Shown: positions 29,036 to 38,461, counted from the first letter of the stretch. The stretch: 64,000 nucleotides of DNA from Roseimaritima multifibrata (GCF_007741495.1 NZ_CP036262.1:1612001-1676000), one strand, 5' to 3'. Numbers and translations are program-made. The notes: a model not told the origin generated them from the letters alone.

Positions 29036-30172
29036 TCACTCGGCGAGCAATGCTTCGATATGTTTTCTGAAATTGGCTTCTCCTGGATTCCCTTTCCAGT
29101 TGAGTTCTCCTTGCCACCAAGTGCGGATAAAGCCCTCTTTGTCGATCAGGTAGACGGTTGGCCACATCGTTGTTCCCCAGCCCTTCCAGTTCTCTGATTC
29201 CGTATCCATTAGGAGCGGATATTGGATGTCATTTTCAACGGCGGCCGCTGCAACTTTTTCCGCATCCCTTTCCGAACTTGTTTCCGGAGTTTGAATGCCG
29301 ATTACAACCAGCCCTTGGTCGGCATAGTCTTTGTGCCAGGCCGTATAGTGCGGCAGGTTACGTTTGCAGTTGATGCACTGAAACGCGTAGAAGTGGACGG
29401 CGACTACCTGCCCTTTCAGATCCTGCAGGTTTCCTGGCAGCGCTTTGGCAAGCCACTGCGATGTTTGCAGTTCAAGGGATGGGGCCAACGGATAGATTCG
29501 CTGAACGGCGGAGAAGTCGAATGGTTCGCCTCGCAGGTTCGCGATTTTCTGTTTCTGTTCATTGGAAAGACTATCGACAATCCCATGGTGCTCTTCATCT
29601 TTGATCGCCTGCAGTTCTTCTTGCAGCGATCCGAGGTCGGAACCGGACGCGACCTTCTTGCTTAGCTCGGTTGCGGTGCGATCGGTTTTTAGGGCTGCCA
29701 GTCGAAAGGCACTGTGATCTTCCTCTGATAATTGAAGGACGGCGGCGACATCCTTTTGCAGAACAATTCGAGTCCCCAAGGCTTGGCGTTCCAGCTGTTC
29801 CAGACGAAGCCATTGCACTCGATCCAGAACCGTTAGAAGGCTCTCTTTTAGTTTTTCTGTTAGTTGGCGTTGGATCGCTAGCCGGTCGGTGGCCGGTTGG
29901 ATTCGCGACGGCCACCAGATCGCATCGAGGGGACGCAGTAACGCGACGACTTTTTCGATCTGCTTGGGGCGGAGCTTCAGTTCGTCCCAAACCAATTGGT
30001 CGTGCAGCATCTGTAGAAGCGCGGGGGGCATTTCGATCGGTTCGTCGCCGGTGAATTGGCTTTCGGCGGTGTTCTCTTTGTCGGCTCCGTGAACCAAATT
30101 CTGTGGATGGCTCAGTTGCACCAGGGCCAGCAAAAGCAGAGCAAACGAGAGATGGAAATAGCAGGTTCGCAT
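29036..30172 (-). CDS. Secreted thioredoxin-fold protein (TlpA/AhpC-TSA type) with N-terminal helical domain
   Basis: A 378-residue exported protein. ATG 30172 places the signal peptide MRTCYFHLSFALLLLALVQL at the start; a GTG three codons earlier (30181) is less likely. Residues about 40-225 are helical, charged and unlike a known domain to me, with a pattern (LRPKQIEKVVALLRPLD, LSNEQKQKIANLRGEPFD) seen in planctomycete proteins of the Spy/zinc-resistance helical kind. Residues 245-375 are a thioredoxin domain with C266-I-N-C269 (AFQCINCKRNLPHY), MWPTVYLIDKEGFI (a Trp-Pro cis-proline) and a terminal helix. It probably acts as a periplasmic thiol-disulfide protein. It ends 17 bp from the convergent GGDEF gene. 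Confidence 0.8.
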   Translation of the reverse strand: MRTCYFHLSFALLLLALVQLSHPQNLVHGADKENTAESQFTGDEPIEMPPALLQMLHDQLVWDELKLRPKQIEKVVALLRPLDAIWWPSRIQPATDRLAIQRQLTEKLKESLLTVLDRVQWLRLEQLERQALGTRIVLQKDVAAVLQLSEEDHSAFRLAALKTDRTATELSKKVASGSDLGSLQEELQAIKDEEHHGIVDSLSNEQKQKIANLRGEPFDFSAVQRIYPLAPSLELQTSQWLAKALPGNLQDLKGQVVAVHFYAFQCINCKRNLPHYTAWHKDYADQGLVVIGIQTPETSSERDAEKVAAAAVENDIQYPLLMDTESENWKGWGTTMWPTVYLIDKEGFIRTWWQGELNWKGNPGEANFRKHIEALLAE

Positions 30173-30563
30173 GGCAGCCACAAAGCAAAGGGTAAAGGAT
30201 CATTCGATCCGCATTATAGAGCACGGGCCGGAAATCCCGAAATTCTAAGCGGTGCCCAGCCGAGAAGCGATTCGGCCCGCAGGCATGCGCTGGATCACAT
30301 GGCAAACGAGCGACCCCCAAGGGAGTGAAGGAATCACTTCACTTTCCGCCCAATCCCTGGTAAGTGCTCTCGTTTGGTGGTCTGTTCCCGAAGCAGTCAC
30401 GTAGCGCCGTTCGCCATAGCGTGGGCAGGCCGACAATACATTACCAATAGATTTCACGTCCCCCGAGACGAGGGGTCGTGCTTGTATTTGCTCCGCCGCC
30501 TATTGAAACGACAGCCCGTTGGGTTTCGAAGAAATTTGGGCGGGTCGCGATGTTGGCGGAGGT
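30173..30563. other. Spacer without recognised feature
   Basis: 391 bp between hemDE and the thioredoxin-fold gene, both on the minus strand. I see no gene, repeat or strong hairpin. It presumably holds the promoter of the thioredoxin-fold gene. Several overlapping open frames have no protein-like character. Confidence 0.4.
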
Positions 30564-32471
30564 TTATGAACCGCTTGTTGCTTTGACGTATTCGACCAAG
30601 GCGATAACGTTTTCAACGGGGGTCTGCTGGAGGACGCCGTGGCCCAGATTGAAAATATGTCCGGGACGGCCGGCCGCTTGAGCGAGGACTTCGCTGGCTC
30701 GCAGGCGAATCTGTTCGGGGTCGCCCAGCAGGACTGCGGGATCGAGGTTTCCTTGGACGGGGCGATCATGGCCAATGCGTTGCCAAGCCGTGTCTAGCGG
30801 GATGCGCCAATCCACGCCGACAACCGTTCGGCGATCGCCTCGAAGGAGTGGAAGCAATTCGGGATTGCCGGTTGCAAAATTGATCACGGGAACACCTGGG
30901 GTGATCCCCTCAAAAATTTGCTTCATGTGGGGCAGCACAAACTGCCCATAGTCGATCGGGCTGAGGCAGCCTGCCCAGCTGTCGAATAATTGCACGCACT
31001 GGGCACCCGCGGCAATCTGTGCGTTTAGGTATCGAACGACCGAACGCGCCAGTTTGCCCATCAAACTATGCCATGCACCTGCATCGGTGTGCATCAGCTG
31101 TTTGGTGTGGACGTATTGTCGACTACCACCCCCTTCAATCGCATAACTGGCGAGCGTGAATGGGGAACCGGCAAACCCGATCAGAGGGAGATGTTGCGGC
31201 AAATCGGCACGTGTCTGGCGAACCGTTTCAAAAACAAAATCGAGCGAGGAAACGTCTTCTAGTTCTTGGACTCGATCGACTTCGTTGGGAGACCGGATGG
31301 GGTTATGGATGACCGGTCCGTCTCCTTTGACAAATTCCAGATCGAAACCCATCGGTTCCAGGATCGGCAATAGGTCGGAAAAGATAATCGCCGCGTCGAC
31401 TCCAAGACGGTCGACTGCCGTGCACATCACTTCGCTGCAGAGTTCCGGTTTCTTACACAGTTCCAGGAACGACTGTTTGGCTCGGACTTCGCGGTATTCC
31501 TGCATGTAGCGTCCCGCCTGTCGCATCAGCCAGATCGGAGTCCGTTCGGTCGATTCGCCGCGGCAGGCCCGCATGAAAAGACTCTCTTGGCTTGGATGTG
31601 GTATGCGTTCGCCCGTCACAGGATCCATCACAGTCGTTACTTTCTTGTATTCTCCCAGCGTGCGACATCGTTTTGCGGCTTCAACAACCAGATGTCCCAT
31701 CTTGGGATGAGGGGGTTCAAAATCAGCGGTTAGTTCACATTCTTGTAGCATTTCGGTCGTGGTCGGACCAATCGATCCGACGACCATGCTTCGCAGACGC
31801 GTGCGAAGCCGATCGGTCAGCTTCAGGTGCTCGGCCATGCGGAGCATATTAACAACTTGGTGGCCGCTGGTGACCAGCAGGACATCTCGGTCTCCGGCAC
31901 AGATCGCTCGGACGTTCTGTTCGAGGGCGGAGGTATCTTCGGGGTATTCCCAGCCGTAGACCTTCAGTGCGAGGACTTGCCCGCCGCGGGCTTCCAGGCC
32001 GGCGATCAAGCTGGTGTTGGTGATTCCATATTCCTGTACCGCGACCGTTTGGTATTGCACGGGGGCCACCGAATCGACCAGTTGGAGCAGTTCGCGCCAA
32101 GTATTCGGTTCACCCACCTTGAAAGTTGGTTTTAGGCCAAATTCACGCATCGCGGCGACCGGTTTCGGGCCGCGGCAAACGGTGGTGATATCGGACAGTG
32201 AATCGAGGAATTGCTGCAGGTCGACATGACGCTCGATCGATTTGATCAATTGTCGAAACCCGACCCCGGTTAAGAGGATTACATAGGTAATTTCGCCCGT
32301 CATCACGCGATAGGCAAAATCGATCGCGGGCCGATTGGGTTCGATCGGGACCTCTCGCATCGACGGGCTGACATAGGCAACGCCGTTATGTTTCTCGATC
32401 AGCCGAGCCATATCGCCGGGGCGACGGCTTTGCAGGGCGGCGACGCGTAAACCGCCAAAATCGGGATCCAT
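30564..32471 (-). CDS. hemE: Fusion of uroporphyrinogen-III synthase (HemD) and uroporphyrinogen decarboxylase (HemE)
   Basis: A 635-residue bifunctional haem-pathway protein. Residues about 8-275 match the HemD fold: VAALQSRRPGDMARLIEKHNG, the TGV loop at 68-70, VAVQEYGITNTSLIAGLEARG, VLLVTSGHQVVNML and VGSIGPTTTEML. Residues about 294-635 are HemE: PIWLMRQAGRYMQEYR (R317, R321), IIFSDLLPILEPMG, FAGSPFTLASY, QLFDSWAGCLSP and a terminal FNLGHGVLQQTPVENV. It would close hydroxymethylbilane to uroporphyrinogen III and then decarboxylate it to coproporphyrinogen III. HemD is poorly conserved in general, so its activity rests on fold-level similarity. The frame is continuous across the junction, so this is a true fusion and not two genes. 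Confidence 0.92.
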   Translation of the reverse strand: MDPDFGGLRVAALQSRRPGDMARLIEKHNGVAYVSPSMREVPIEPNRPAIDFAYRVMTGEITYVILLTGVGFRQLIKSIERHVDLQQFLDSLSDITTVCRGPKPVAAMREFGLKPTFKVGEPNTWRELLQLVDSVAPVQYQTVAVQEYGITNTSLIAGLEARGGQVLALKVYGWEYPEDTSALEQNVRAICAGDRDVLLVTSGHQVVNMLRMAEHLKLTDRLRTRLRSMVVGSIGPTTTEMLQECELTADFEPPHPKMGHLVVEAAKRCRTLGEYKKVTTVMDPVTGERIPHPSQESLFMRACRGESTERTPIWLMRQAGRYMQEYREVRAKQSFLELCKKPELCSEVMCTAVDRLGVDAAIIFSDLLPILEPMGFDLEFVKGDGPVIHNPIRSPNEVDRVQELEDVSSLDFVFETVRQTRADLPQHLPLIGFAGSPFTLASYAIEGGGSRQYVHTKQLMHTDAGAWHSLMGKLARSVVRYLNAQIAAGAQCVQLFDSWAGCLSPIDYGQFVLPHMKQIFEGITPGVPVINFATGNPELLPLLRGDRRTVVGVDWRIPLDTAWQRIGHDRPVQGNLDPAVLLGDPEQIRLRASEVLAQAAGRPGHIFNLGHGVLQQTPVENVIALVEYVKATSGS

Positions 32472-32585
32472 AATGCACTTGTCCGGAATTCAGAGTGGGA
32501 AACGTTGGTAGTGGTCCTGTAATCAAAGACGCAGGGAATGTATTGTAGACGCCCCATTCGATTCCGTTAGCCCGTGTCACCGACT

Positions 32586-33233
32586 ATGCCGCGCCGCAGT
32601 CTTCGTAGCCTTCGGGCTGCCTTACCACTTGATCGTTACCTTTCGACGGTTGAGGAATTACCCCCACTGCTGACCAGTTCCTCGCTGTTTAACAATGATG
32701 CGCCCTTGGAAATCGAGGTCGGGTCCGGGAAAGGGCTGTTCATGCAGACCGCATCGGCAGCCGAACCGGATCACAATTTCCTCGGGATCGAAATCGCCCA
32801 CAAATACGCTGCCTCGGCGGCCGCTCGCTTGGCTCGTAACGAGCAAAGCAATGCGAGAATGGTGGCAGGGGACGCCGAACCCTTGTTTCAGGCGAAGATC
32901 CCCGAGGGCTCTTTAGAGGCGGTTCACGTTTATTTTCCCGATCCTTGGTGGAAGACACGCCACAAGGGGCGGCGGGTTCTTAACGAGGCCTTTATCGAAA
33001 ATGCCACGCGCTGCCTCAGAATCGGTGGACGCTTTCATTTCTGGACCGATGTCCTCGATTATTTCGAATCGACGATCGAAAAAGCTGCCCTGGTCGCTCC
33101 CAATCTTGGGCCTCCCATTCCAGAAATCGCCCCGGCTGCCGAACATGATCTGGACTATCGGACTCACTTTGAAAGGCGGAGCCGAAAGCATCGGATCCCG
33201 GTCTATCGCGTTTGTTACCGCAAACAGGCGTAG
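32586..33233 (+). CDS. trmB: tRNA (guanine-N7-)-methyltransferase
   Basis: A 215-residue SAM-dependent enzyme that methylates G46 of tRNAs. The SAM-binding stretch LEIEVGSGKGLFMQTAS, FLGIEIAHKYA, ARMVAGDAEP and the family signature VHVYFPDPWWKTRHKGRRVLN are intact, followed by FHFWTDVLDYF and a TxFE-like DYRTHFERRS near the end. I chose ATG 32586; a GTG four codons earlier (32574) is possible. It is transcribed divergently from hemDE with 114 bp between the starts, and precedes tyrS in the same direction, so the two translation genes may share a transcript. Confidence 0.95.
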   Translation: MPRRSLRSLRAALPLDRYLSTVEELPPLLTSSSLFNNDAPLEIEVGSGKGLFMQTASAAEPDHNFLGIEIAHKYAASAAARLARNEQSNARMVAGDAEPLFQAKIPEGSLEAVHVYFPDPWWKTRHKGRRVLNEAFIENATRCLRIGGRFHFWTDVLDYFESTIEKAALVAPNLGPPIPEIAPAAEHDLDYRTHFERRSRKHRIPVYRVCYRKQA

Positions 33234-33313
33234 TCCTCTGCCGCGGTCCGCAGTCAAGTAACCGTTTAAGCCTCACCTCGTTTTCCACTTTCTACTGTTT
33301 AGGATTCTATCGG

Positions 33314-34594
33314 ATGTCCTCCACTGACCTGTTGGCTGAACTCCGCTGGCGCGGCCTGATTCATCAATGCACCGATGAGGCGGGTTTAGAAAAATTGCTC
33401 AGTGAGCCGCAAACGATCTACATCGGTTTCGATCCAACGGCGACCAGTTTGCACATCGGCGGATTGATGCAGTTAATGCTTCTTCGCAGGTTCCAGAAAG
33501 CGGGCCATCGACCGATCGCCTTGGTGGGAGGGGCGACCGGGATGATCGGGGATCCGACGGGTAAAAGTGAAGAGCGGAATCTGCTGACCCCCGAGCAGTT
33601 GGCTGCGAATGTGGATGGGATCGCAGCCCAGATGCGTGCATTCATCGATTTTGACGGAGACCAGCCTGCGCTGTTGCTGAACAACCATGACTGGATGAAG
33701 GACTTTAGTTTTCTAGATTTCTTGCGTGATGTCGGGAAAAACTTTCCCGTCGGAACCATGCTGGGGAAAGAATCGGTCCGAGCTCGCCTGGAGAGTGAAT
33801 CGGGGCTGAGCTACACCGAATTTAGTTACCAGTTGTTGCAGGCCTACGATTTTGTGCATCTGGCCCGCGAACACGGGTGTTTCATCCAGGGTGGCGGAAG
33901 CGATCAGTGGGGCAATATCACCGCTGGAATCGATTTGGCCCGAAGAATGTTGGGCAAACCGCTGGTCGGTTTAACGGCTCCCCTGCTGCTGACCAGCGAC
34001 GGTCGCAAAATGGGAAAAACGGAAAAGGGAGCCATCTGGTTGGATCCGCAGCGAACCAGCCCCTACGCCTTTTACCAATACTGGCGGAATGTCGAAGATG
34101 TGGATGTGATGCGCTGCATCGCGTTCCTCACGGAAATCGACAAAGAAGAATACGACGAACTGGCGGTCAAGGTCGCCGAGGATCCAGGCCGCCGGGAAGC
34201 GCCTCAGCGATTGGCTGAATGGATGACCCGGTTCGTTCACGGTGAAGAAGGTTTGCAGGCGGCTTTGAAAGCCAGCAAGATGTTGTTCGGCGGTGAAATC
34301 GATTCGCTAAGCGATAACGCACTGGGAGAAATCTTTGAGGACGTTCCCAGTCAGGAATTCCCCCGATCCGCGCTGGAGGGGGAAGGCCTGTGGGTCGTCG
34401 AAGCGTTTCAGAAATCGGGTTTGGCAAGCAGCAATGGGGACGCTCGCCGGACGATTAAAGATGGTGGCGCGTACGTAAACAACCGCCGTGTTGTCGACAT
34501 GGATAACCGTCTGACCGAAAAGGATCTGGCCAGCGAAACGGTCATGGTCCTGCGAAAAGGAAAACGGAAGTACGCCCTGCTGAAATTTTTGTAA
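33314..34594 (+). CDS. tyrS: Tyrosyl-tRNA synthetase
   Basis: A 426-residue class I aminoacyl-tRNA synthetase. The start ATG 33314 is supported by AGGA 9 nt upstream. The HIGH-equivalent is SLHIGG (H47), and the KMSKS-equivalent is KMGKT (232-236, in DGRKMGKTEKGAIWLD). The tyrosine pocket is recognisable in GFDPTATS, SYQLLQAYDFVHL and GGGSDQWGNITAGIDL. The C-terminal S4 RNA-binding domain is present (LASSNGDARRTIKDGGAYVNNRRV). The length and domain order are those of ordinary bacterial TyrS. It converges on an unknown gene, with a palindromic repeat between them. Confidence 0.97.
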   Translation: MSSTDLLAELRWRGLIHQCTDEAGLEKLLSEPQTIYIGFDPTATSLHIGGLMQLMLLRRFQKAGHRPIALVGGATGMIGDPTGKSEERNLLTPEQLAANVDGIAAQMRAFIDFDGDQPALLLNNHDWMKDFSFLDFLRDVGKNFPVGTMLGKESVRARLESESGLSYTEFSYQLLQAYDFVHLAREHGCFIQGGGSDQWGNITAGIDLARRMLGKPLVGLTAPLLLTSDGRKMGKTEKGAIWLDPQRTSPYAFYQYWRNVEDVDVMRCIAFLTEIDKEEYDELAVKVAEDPGRREAPQRLAEWMTRFVHGEEGLQAALKASKMLFGGEIDSLSDNALGEIFEDVPSQEFPRSALEGEGLWVVEAFQKSGLASSNGDARRTIKDGGAYVNNRRVVDMDNRLTEKDLASETVMVLRKGKRKYALLKFL

Positions 34595-34631
34595 AGGCGT
34601 AAAGGCAGGATCGCGCTCTAGCGATCCGAGC

Positions 34632-34698
34632 GTCGCCTTTCGCTCCGCGAAAGAAAAGTCCTTTTGGAGCTACTTTCGCGGACCGAAAGACTACAAAA
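34632..34698. repeat. Palindromic GTCGCCTTTCGC repeat, copy at the tyrS terminus
   Basis: The left arm GTCGCCTTTCGCTCCGCGAA (34632-34651) and the imperfect right arm TTTCGCGGACCGAAAGACTA (34673-34692) flank a 20-odd-bp centre containing CTTTTGGAGCTA. The tail ACAAAAACCGTCA matches the copy at 39191-39270. Each arm is itself palindromic. It lies between convergent genes. Confidence 0.7.
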
Positions 34699-34702
34699 AC
34701 CG

Positions 34703-35314
34703 TCACCTATCAATTTCGCTGCGGCGCACGTCCAGCTGCCAGCGGATGGTTCGAGGAACCGTGTTCTCTTGAGGCGTGATCTTCAATCGTAGCAGCCGGT
34801 TGTCTGTATCCAGGCTCCATTCGGCAGCGGGTTGCTGCGCTGCGGAAGTTTGAGCGTCGATCGCCAGCGGGGTCAGGACCAGTGTCTGCTCTCCGTGCGT
34901 CACCTGCGCTTGGTTGTCTTGGATGGCGACTTCGACGTTGTCTGACAACCGGTACTGGCTGCCAAGGGCGAGCGGAAAAATGGGGTAGCGGCAGGCGATG
35001 TCGAATTTTAGCGACGGGGTTTTGTCGTTTAAAAACGCTTCCACACTGCTGCTCCAGTGCCCTTGGCCCGCTTGCCCAACGGCGAGAGCTGCATCGTTTT
35101 CGCCGATCGGTTCGACCGATAATTGCTGAAGGGGTGGGTCGGCGGGCCAGTTGTCCGAAGCGGTTTCCGCTGGATCGGACTGCAACAGGAGCGTGGGATC
35201 GCCGGAGCTGGCGAAACTGAAAATTTGATGCTGGTAGCGGTCGCCGGATCGAGGGAAGCGAATTTCAATCCCGGCGCCGTCCTGATTTTTTACCGATAGC
35301 TGTAGAGGTTCCAT
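34703..35314 (-). CDS. Conserved-looking protein of unknown function
   Basis: A 203-residue soluble protein, rich in Gln, Ala, Asp and Leu, with no signal peptide or transmembrane segment. The alternating hydrophobic pattern (LQLSVKNQDGAGIEIRFPRSGDRYQHQIFSF, split here by strands) predicts a beta-rich fold. There is no cysteine cluster and no motif I recognise. It starts 2 nt after the hisH stop, so the two genes are surely co-transcribed and possibly coupled. The proximity to hisH does not by itself show a role in histidine synthesis. I cannot assign a function. Confidence 0.7.
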   Translation of the reverse strand: MEPLQLSVKNQDGAGIEIRFPRSGDRYQHQIFSFASSGDPTLLLQSDPAETASDNWPADPPLQQLSVEPIGENDAALAVGQAGQGHWSSSVEAFLNDKTPSLKFDIACRYPIFPLALGSQYRLSDNVEVAIQDNQAQVTHGEQTLVLTPLAIDAQTSAAQQPAAEWSLDTDNRLLRLKITPQENTVPRTIRWQLDVRRSEIDR

Positions 35315-35316
35315 GT

Positions 35317-35937
35317 TTAGTCCTCCACCGTTAGTTCTGCAAAACGACGTAGCAATTCCAGTCCGTTGGCTTGGCTTTTTTCGGGGTGGAACTGCGTCGC
35401 GAACAGATTTCCGCGGCGGATCATTGCACAGAATTCGCCTCCGTAATCGCAGGTCAGGGCAACCACATTGGGATCGGCCGGGACGACGTAGTAGGAGTGT
35501 ACAAAATAGAAGTACGCCTCCGCGATATTGTCGGGCAAGATCGGTGCCGTCGGTGGGCAGACGTTCACTGTGTTCCAGCCCATGTGTGGAACTTTAAAGC
35601 CTGCGGGGCGCTGGAAGCGGACGACTTCGCCTGGCAAAACGCCCAAACCTTCGAATGTTCCACCTTCATACCCGGTGTCAAACAGCAACTGCAGGCCTAA
35701 GCAGATTCCAAGGAAGGGGCGGTTGGTCTGGCAGTAGTCCTGGAGTGGCGAAACCAGGTCACGTCGTTTCAGTTCGGCCATCGCCTCGCCGAAACCACCG
35801 ACGCCGGGCAGGATTAGCCTCTCCGCAGCCGCGATTTCCTTGGGATCGGAGGTGATGTGAGCGGTCGCGCCGACTCGCTCCATCGCTTTTTGGACACTCC
35901 GGAGATTGCCCATTTGGTAGTCAACAATGGTGATCAT
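35317..35937 (-). CDS. hisH: Imidazole glycerol phosphate synthase, glutaminase subunit
   Basis: A 206-residue class I glutamine amidotransferase that feeds ammonia to HisF in histidine biosynthesis. The N-terminus [17 protein letters not shown] is typical. The oxyanion strand PGVGGFG, nucleophile C79 in FLGICLGLQ, and H184/E186 in TQFHPEKSQ complete the catalytic triad. FVHSYYV is also present. HisF is not nearby. A tightly linked unknown gene follows 2 nt downstream. Confidence 0.96.
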   Translation of the reverse strand: MITIVDYQMGNLRSVQKAMERVGATAHITSDPKEIAAAERLILPGVGGFGEAMAELKRRDLVSPLQDYCQTNRPFLGICLGLQLLFDTGYEGGTFEGLGVLPGEVVRFQRPAGFKVPHMGWNTVNVCPPTAPILPDNIAEAYFYFVHSYYVVPADPNVVALTCDYGGEFCAMIRRGNLFATQFHPEKSQANGLELLRRFAELTVED

Positions 35938-36340
35938 CTGCTTAGCAATACAAGCGAGTCAGGGGCTAGCGGGGAAAATCAAGCTTTAGAAACCTAATCG
36001 CCTGAACGGATGGTGTAAACAAACGGATAGTCCGTAGCCGGTATTTTCGGTTCCCCAATAGCGATAGCGCTGGGAATTTCGTGTACGGCGGCCGATCTGA
36101 TACGTTATAGGGGTGAGGGATTATTATCGATAAACGGTTATCAATCCCATAATGATTGATATTTTGGGTTCTGGAGTCCAAACTGTGTATGGGGCTCATT
36201 GCTGTGAATGCAATCAATTAACCAAAGGATTGGCGTTGCTGCTGTTGCTGGAGAGTGAAAGTTGCTCTCTCGGCGGGTGTGGTTTCGCCATGATCCGAGG
36301 ACTTTTCCGTTCGGCCACTGCTCTAATCTGAGTCGCTTGA
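35938..36340. other. Divergent AT-rich spacer upstream of the VWA gene
   Basis: 403 bp between divergent hisH and the VWA gene, noticeably more AT-rich around 36115-36170 than its neighbours. It holds the palindromes annotated at 36124-36161. I see no gene. Open frames here have no protein-like composition. Confidence 0.45.
36124..36161. promoter_or_regulatory. Two adjacent dyads, possible regulator site
   Basis: TTATCGATAA (36124-36133) is a perfect 10-bp palindrome. TATCAATC (36139-36146) and GATTGATA (36154-36161) form an 8-bp-arm dyad with a 7-bp spacer. Both share the TATCNAT theme. They lie 180-215 bp upstream of the VWA gene. Binding by a regulator is only inferred from the symmetry. 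Confidence 0.35.
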
Positions 36341-38461
36341 ATGTCAATCGATAGCGTGCCCTCTTACGATTCCGCATCATCGCGAACCCCTGTTCCTTTG
36401 GCTGGGGGGCCGGATAGTGGTGCGTCAGAGGATTTGCTGCAGGACGTTCATGTCGATGAGGACGAGGAAGGTCTGTACGAGGATGAAGAGGAGGAAGGTG
36501 AAGAATGGTTCACCGATGAATCGGTTGCATTCGTCGCCAGTCTGCTGACGCACATGGCGATTTTGCTGGGATTGGCGTTTATCCCCATCCTTATCGAAAA
36601 AGATCCTTCGGCGGTTGTTCTGGTCAGTTCGCCTCCTGAATATGACCAAGAACGTGTCGAAGTCATCACCGACATTGCCTACAGTTTGGCTCCGAGTGAA
36701 AAAATTGGAGCGAACAGCGAAGCCGAAGCCGAGCTTTCCGAAGCCTCTGCAGAAATGTTCGCCGAAGTCGCCGAGATCCCGCAGCCGATCGATTTGCGTG
36801 AAAGCCCCATCGCGACGATCAACATTTCCAAAATGTTTCAGGAAGCGGTCGCACCGGTCGATCGTCTGAAAGAACTGAAGGGAAAGACCGGCGTCGGTGC
36901 CGTGGGAGCCGCCGGTGCGGTCGATCGTTTGACCTGGGAAATCCTCCAGTCGATGCAAGAACGGCCGACACTGGTCGTGTGGCTGTTTGATCAAAGTGGC
37001 TCTTTGCATCGCCAGCGACAAGAAATTCGTGATCGGTTCGACCGAATCTATAAAGAATTGAAGCTTGTCGAAGAAAGCGGCCACGAAGCGTTCGAACGAC
37101 AGGACCCCAGTACCGCTCAGCTGGTTACCAGTATCTTTGGGTTTGGGCAAAAGGTGGAATTGCTGACTCCCGAACCGATTGTCGATCTGGCTGAAATTAA
37201 AAGTATTGTCGATAACATCCAGGTCGATTCGTCCGGGGTGGAGCAAGTCTTTACTGCCATTTACTCCGCGGCCCGTGAATACAAGGGCTTGCGTCGCCAC
37301 CGCTTGGGCGTGGGGGCTCAGAGGAATGTCATGCTGGTCGTGGTCACCGACGAACGGGGCGACGATGCGGATGGGCTGAACCCAACGATCGATATCTGCC
37401 GCAAGTATGGCATGCCGGTTTACGTCATCGGAGTCCCTGCACCGTTTGGACGCGAAACAACGTTTGTAAAATATGTCGACCCCGACCCGAAGTACGACCA
37501 GTCCCCGCAGTGGGCTCAAGTCGATCAAGGGCCTGAATCGCTGTTGCCCGAACGGGTCAAGATTGGGTTCACCGGGAACTATGCCGAAGAGCCCGTCATG
37601 GATAGTGGGTTTGGACCCTTCTCGCTCACGCGGCTTTGCTACGACACCGGGGGCATCTATTTCACGGTGCACCCCAACCGGAATGTGAACCGCCGTGTGA
37701 AGGGGAGCGAGATCGAAGCGTTCTCGGCGAATATGTCCTACTTCTTTGATCCCAACACGATGGCCCCATATCGGCCAGATTACGTTTCGAAAGAGGACTA
37801 CGAGCGATTGGTGCAGTCCAGTCCGATGCGTCAAGCATTGGTCGCGGCCGCTCAGTTGCCCGGCGTCGATCGATTAGAACGCCCTCAGACTCGGTTTGTG
37901 AAGCGGAGTGAAGCGGGCTTGGTTGGGGATCTGACCACTGCCCAGCAAGACGCTGCAAAGCTGGAACCGCGAATCAACCGGATGGCCGACGTTTTGCTGC
38001 GTGGCGAAGATGGACGCAACGATGAAACCAGTCCTCGCTGGCAAGCAGGTTTTGATCTGGCCCTCGGCCGGGTACTGGCATTGAAAGTGCGTACGGAGAC
38101 CTACAACGCGATGCTCGCGGCTGCCAAGCGAGGCATGCCCTTTAAGGATGAGAAGAACAACACCTGGGTGATTGCCCCTGACGCTGAAATCAGCGTTGGA
38201 AGTAAATGGGAGCGACAGTCGGCTCAGGCGGTCGAACTGCTTGAACGTGTTGTTAAGGAGCATGCAGGAACCCCGTGGGCGATCCTTGCCAAGCAAGAAT
38301 TGGAAACGCCTCTTGGGTGGAAGTGGAAAGAAGAGTTCACCGATTTGAACCCGCGTCCCGCTGGCGGCGGCAACAATAACAACAACAATAATCCTCCGCC
38401 GAGCGACGATAAAAAACGGATGCTCAAAAAAGCCCCCAAGCGTCCAATCCCAAAACTGTAG
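36341..38461 (+). CDS. Membrane-anchored protein with von Willebrand factor A-like domain
   Basis: A 706-residue protein. Residues 1-60 are cytoplasmic and very acidic (a Glu/Asp run at 38-60), then one transmembrane helix (about 62-84), so the bulk is probably periplasmic. A VWA-like domain starts near 208: LVVWLFDQSGS carries a DxSxS metal site (D217, S219, S221), and NVMLVVVTDERGDDADG and YGMPVYVIGVPAPFG follow the VWA fold. The region after 480 is helical. The C-terminus holds seven asparagines, prolines and a basic tail (KKRMLKKAPKRPIPKL). It resembles planctomycete VWA proteins of unknown role. It could scaffold envelope complexes through metal-dependent adhesion (inference). Confidence 0.8.
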   Translation: MSIDSVPSYDSASSRTPVPLAGGPDSGASEDLLQDVHVDEDEEGLYEDEEEEGEEWFTDESVAFVASLLTHMAILLGLAFIPILIEKDPSAVVLVSSPPEYDQERVEVITDIAYSLAPSEKIGANSEAEAELSEASAEMFAEVAEIPQPIDLRESPIATINISKMFQEAVAPVDRLKELKGKTGVGAVGAAGAVDRLTWEILQSMQERPTLVVWLFDQSGSLHRQRQEIRDRFDRIYKELKLVEESGHEAFERQDPSTAQLVTSIFGFGQKVELLTPEPIVDLAEIKSIVDNIQVDSSGVEQVFTAIYSAAREYKGLRRHRLGVGAQRNVMLVVVTDERGDDADGLNPTIDICRKYGMPVYVIGVPAPFGRETTFVKYVDPDPKYDQSPQWAQVDQGPESLLPERVKIGFTGNYAEEPVMDSGFGPFSLTRLCYDTGGIYFTVHPNRNVNRRVKGSEIEAFSANMSYFFDPNTMAPYRPDYVSKEDYERLVQSSPMRQALVAAAQLPGVDRLERPQTRFVKRSEAGLVGDLTTAQQDAAKLEPRINRMADVLLRGEDGRNDETSPRWQAGFDLALGRVLALKVRTETYNAMLAAAKRGMPFKDEKNNTWVIAPDAEISVGSKWERQSAQAVELLERVVKEHAGTPWAILAKQELETPLGWKWKEEFTDLNPRPAGGGNNNNNNNPPPSDDKKRMLKKAPKRPIPKL

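Noticed and set aside
36425-37834. A 469-codon minus frame inside the VWA gene
   Set aside because: It is the antisense shadow of a clear gene; the plus strand has the transmembrane helix, VWA motif and good codon pattern.
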